Below are positions 63,992-64,000 of a stretch of 64,000 nucleotides of DNA, piece after piece (the first letter of the stretch is position 1; every line of letters begins with the position of its first letter). A program made the position numbers and the translations under genes. This stretch comes from Lewinellaceae bacterium (lineage in GTDB: Bacteria; Bacteroidota; Bacteroidia; Chitinophagales; Saprospiraceae), in assembly GCA_020636355.1 (NCBI GenBank), contig JACJYB010000009.1, forward strand, positions 62,001-126,000, in the 5' to 3' direction. The notes under the pieces were generated by a model. It did not search any database and was not told the DNA's origin. It saw only the letters and a program-made list of their open reading frames with translations.

Positions 63992-64000
63992 TGAAAAAAG
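63988..64000 (+). CDS. Start of a third gene in the sigma-factor operon (cut by window end)
   Basis: ATGATGAAAAAAG begins in an ATGA overlap with the anti-sigma stop codon. MMKK is a usual beginning of an exported protein, but only four codons are visible. Confidence 0.45.

Overview
The window looks like the chromosome of a Bacteroidota bacterium, most likely of the Saprospiraceae type. Eleven predicted products carry, or end in a remnant of, a type IX secretion (T9SS) C-terminal sorting domain: ten type A (x-YPNPx ... GxYxxx ... K) and one gliding-motility type B. The best promoters fit the Bacteroidota pattern TTTG-N19-TAnnTTTG. DUF1800/DUF1501, DUF1080, DUF3127, DUF1684 and LutABC are also typical. 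No rRNA, tRNA, phage, insertion sequence or CRISPR array was recognised, and none of the T9SS machinery itself is here.

Region 1 (1-34 kb) is a block of very large exported proteins: a leucine-rich-repeat (LRR) protein; a 3935-residue mosaic with an M43 protease domain and LRR, beta-helix, propeller and GEVED modules plus 18 cysteine modules; two paralogous lipoproteins; a 5'-truncated cargo gene; an LRR/DUF7619 protein; an unknown cargo protein; an Asp-box propeller protein; and an M43 protease with a type-B sorting domain. A divergently oriented propeller histidine kinase and LytTR regulator pair sits in the middle. The bodies of several of these genes are AT-rich while their 3' ends have the GC content of the rest of the window. 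Two adjacent genes share almost the same DNA for the sorting domain, which points to module shuffling.

Region 2 (34-38 kb) holds a DUF1080 lipoprotein, a BioF-like PLP enzyme and a 1.4-kb gene-free array. In the array the same two palindromic boxes recur seven times at a ~109-bp period and then four times in the opposite orientation at a ~155-bp period.

Region 3 (37.7-48.7 kb) is mainly metabolism and housekeeping: a class-A beta-lactamase-like hydrolase, lutABC (lactate oxidation), an RRM protein with ribosomal protein S21 (an arrangement also known from cyanobacteria), an exported MORN-caspase protein, CoxG-like and glycerate kinase genes, an exported transglutaminase-like protein, DUF3127, and an ArsC-like protein that has lost its catalytic cysteine.

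Region 4 (49-64 kb) has tandem M36 fungalysin proteases, a DUF1800-DUF1501-discoidin operon, DinB, DUF1684 and DUF6265 genes, a CAP-domain cargo protein and, at the right edge, an ECF sigma factor overlapping a putative anti-sigma gene and the start of a third gene.
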